DNA of 64,000 nt, taken from the NCBI RefSeq assembly GCF_000803065.1, contig NZ_JSXI01000056.1:46475-110474 (forward strand), read 5' to 3'. The notes below the pieces were generated by a model. That model was not told where the DNA came from, ran no database searches, and saw nothing but the letters and a program-made list of their open reading frames with translations. Of this stretch, positions 63,284 through 64,000 are shown in pieces. The DNA is from Sphingomonas sp. ERG5. Lineage in GTDB: Bacteria > Pseudomonadota > Alphaproteobacteria > Sphingomonadales > Sphingomonadaceae. The position numbers and the translations under genes were made by a program. Position 1 is the stretch's first letter. Each line of letters begins with the position of its first letter.

Positions 63284-64000
63284 ACATCCTTCGGTATCTG
63301 GTGGCATCGCTCCTGCTATGCTGTGCGACGCTCGCCTCGGCTCAGACTTTCCCGCCGCTCAGCGGACGGGTGGTCGATGCCGCGAACATACTGGCGCCTG
63401 AGCAGGAGGCGCAGCTGAACCAATTGGCTGTCGACATCGAAAAGGCCTCGTCGCGCCAGTTCGTGGTCGCAACGGTACCCGACCTGCAGGGCTATCCGAT
63501 CGAGGATTATGGCTACAAGCTCGGCCGCGCCTGGAAAATCGGACAGAAGGACGCGAATAACGGCATCATCCTGTTGATCGCGCCGACCGAGCGCAAGGTC
63601 AGGATCGAGGTCGGCTATGGGCTTGAGCCGATCATGACCGATGCGCTGTCGGGCATGATCATCCGTGACACGATCCTGCCGGAGTTCCGCAAGGGCGACA
63701 TGGCGGGCGGCATCGTTGCGGGCGCGAACGCGATCGGCGAGCAGATGAAGCTGCCGCTCGAAGCCGCCGAAGCGCGCGCGCAGAAACTGGCGAGCGAGCG
63801 CCCCGCGGCGAAAAGCAGCAGCAGCAGTGGCAATGGCGCCGCGATCGCGATCTTCTGGATCATCATCCTGTTCTTCGTCGTCTTCCCAATGATCTTCGGG
63901 CGCGCCCGGGGCAGCCGCTACCGCAACGGCGCCAGCCCGGTGATCATCTGGGGACCGGGCCTTGGCGGCGGGGGTGGCGGTGGATCCTCCTGGGGTAGCA
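63280..64000 (+). CDS. TPM-domain membrane protein, 3' end missing
   Basis: 240 residues seen from a GTG at 63280 that overlaps the previous stop (GTGA). A signal peptide (YLVASLLLCCATLASAQ) is followed by a TPM domain closely like the previous protein (LSGRVVDAANILAPEQEAQLN, GYKLGRAWKIGQKDANNGIILLIAPTERKVRIEVGYGLE), a Ser-rich linker, a membrane helix (AIAIFWIIILFFVVFPMIFG) and the start of a Gly-rich tail. This is the longer YgcG form; it runs off the window. Confidence 0.92.
   Translation, partial: MNILRYLVASLLLCCATLASAQTFPPLSGRVVDAANILAPEQEAQLNQLAVDIEKASSRQFVVATVPDLQGYPIEDYGYKLGRAWKIGQKDANNGIILLIAPTERKVRIEVGYGLEPIMTDALSGMIIRDTILPEFRKGDMAGGIVAGANAIGEQMKLPLEAAEARAQKLASERPAAKSSSSSGNGAAIAIFWIIILFFVVFPMIFGRARGSRYRNGASPVIIWGPGLGGGGGGGSSWGS

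Overview
The window is GC-rich (roughly 65%) chromosomal DNA that reads as a sphingomonad (Alphaproteobacteria, Sphingomonas-like). The support is a permuted two-piece tmRNA gene, TonB-dependent receptors of the type common in Caulobacter and Sphingomonas, an ECF sigma/anti-sigma/fasciclin cassette, dense gene packing with many 4-bp ATGA overlaps, and GTG/TTG starts. I see no insertion sequence, prophage or CRISPR array.

Region by region. 1-5.8 kb: agmatine deiminase (partial), M28 and S9 peptidases, ribosomal protein S4, a chorismate-mutase-like protein and a small secreted protein. 5.8-9.2 kb: a tight minus-strand operon rpiB-glyA-zinc-ribbon protein-nrdR-trmJ. 9.3-11.3 kb: ECF sigma factor, anti-sigma factor and fasciclin-domain protein. 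11.5-13.6 kb: a double AAA+ ATPase.

13.8-20.8 kb is the most unusual part: an RNA-repair locus. A CARF/sigma-54 activator (rtcR) is divergent from rsr (Ro60/TROVE protein), followed by about 660 bp without a protein gene, then rtcB (RNA ligase), an unknown small gene and rtcA (RNA 3'-phosphate cyclase). The gap holds five tandem non-coding RNAs. Each has a copy of the Ro-binding element GGCGAATG, a closing helix and a covarying second helix. Four carry different tRNA-like modules that look circularly permuted; one carries only a UUCG-capped hairpin. A good sigma-54 promoter (TGGCACG-N4-CTGCA) lies upstream of rsr, and the rsr leader contains a further tRNA-like 3' end. The arrangement recalls the Salmonella rsr-yrlBA-rtcBA operon, with a larger Y RNA array.

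21-44.4 kb is a carbohydrate/phenolic-glycoside locus. A TonB receptor and small exported protein precede a seven-gene transcript of GH78 rhamnosidase, three esterase/hydrolase genes (one tannase/feruloyl-esterase type), an acyl-CoA synthetase, a small exported protein and a GH3 beta-glucosidase. Next come rhamnose genes in two divergent groups: rhaD-rhaI-rhaR and rhaB-lldD-rhaT. The likely logic is uptake of plant rhamnosides, release of rhamnose, glucose and phenolic acids, and conversion of rhamnose through lactaldehyde to lactate and pyruvate.

44.4-57.2 kb is an N-acetylglucosamine/chitin utilisation locus: TonB receptor, GH20 hexosaminidase, fused PTS EIIA-HPr-EI and NagE on one strand; nagR, nagB-II and nagA on the other. 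The gap before it (44.4-44.9 kb) holds an ACTCCCGCAG repeat array ending in a perfect 26-bp palindrome.

57.2-64 kb holds a sulfatase, a metallo-beta-lactamase-fold hydrolase, a DUF4345-like membrane protein, tmRNA (tag ANDNEALAIAA), an Rrf2 regulator, a REP-like inverted repeat, mscL, lemA and two TPM-domain proteins, the last running off the window.
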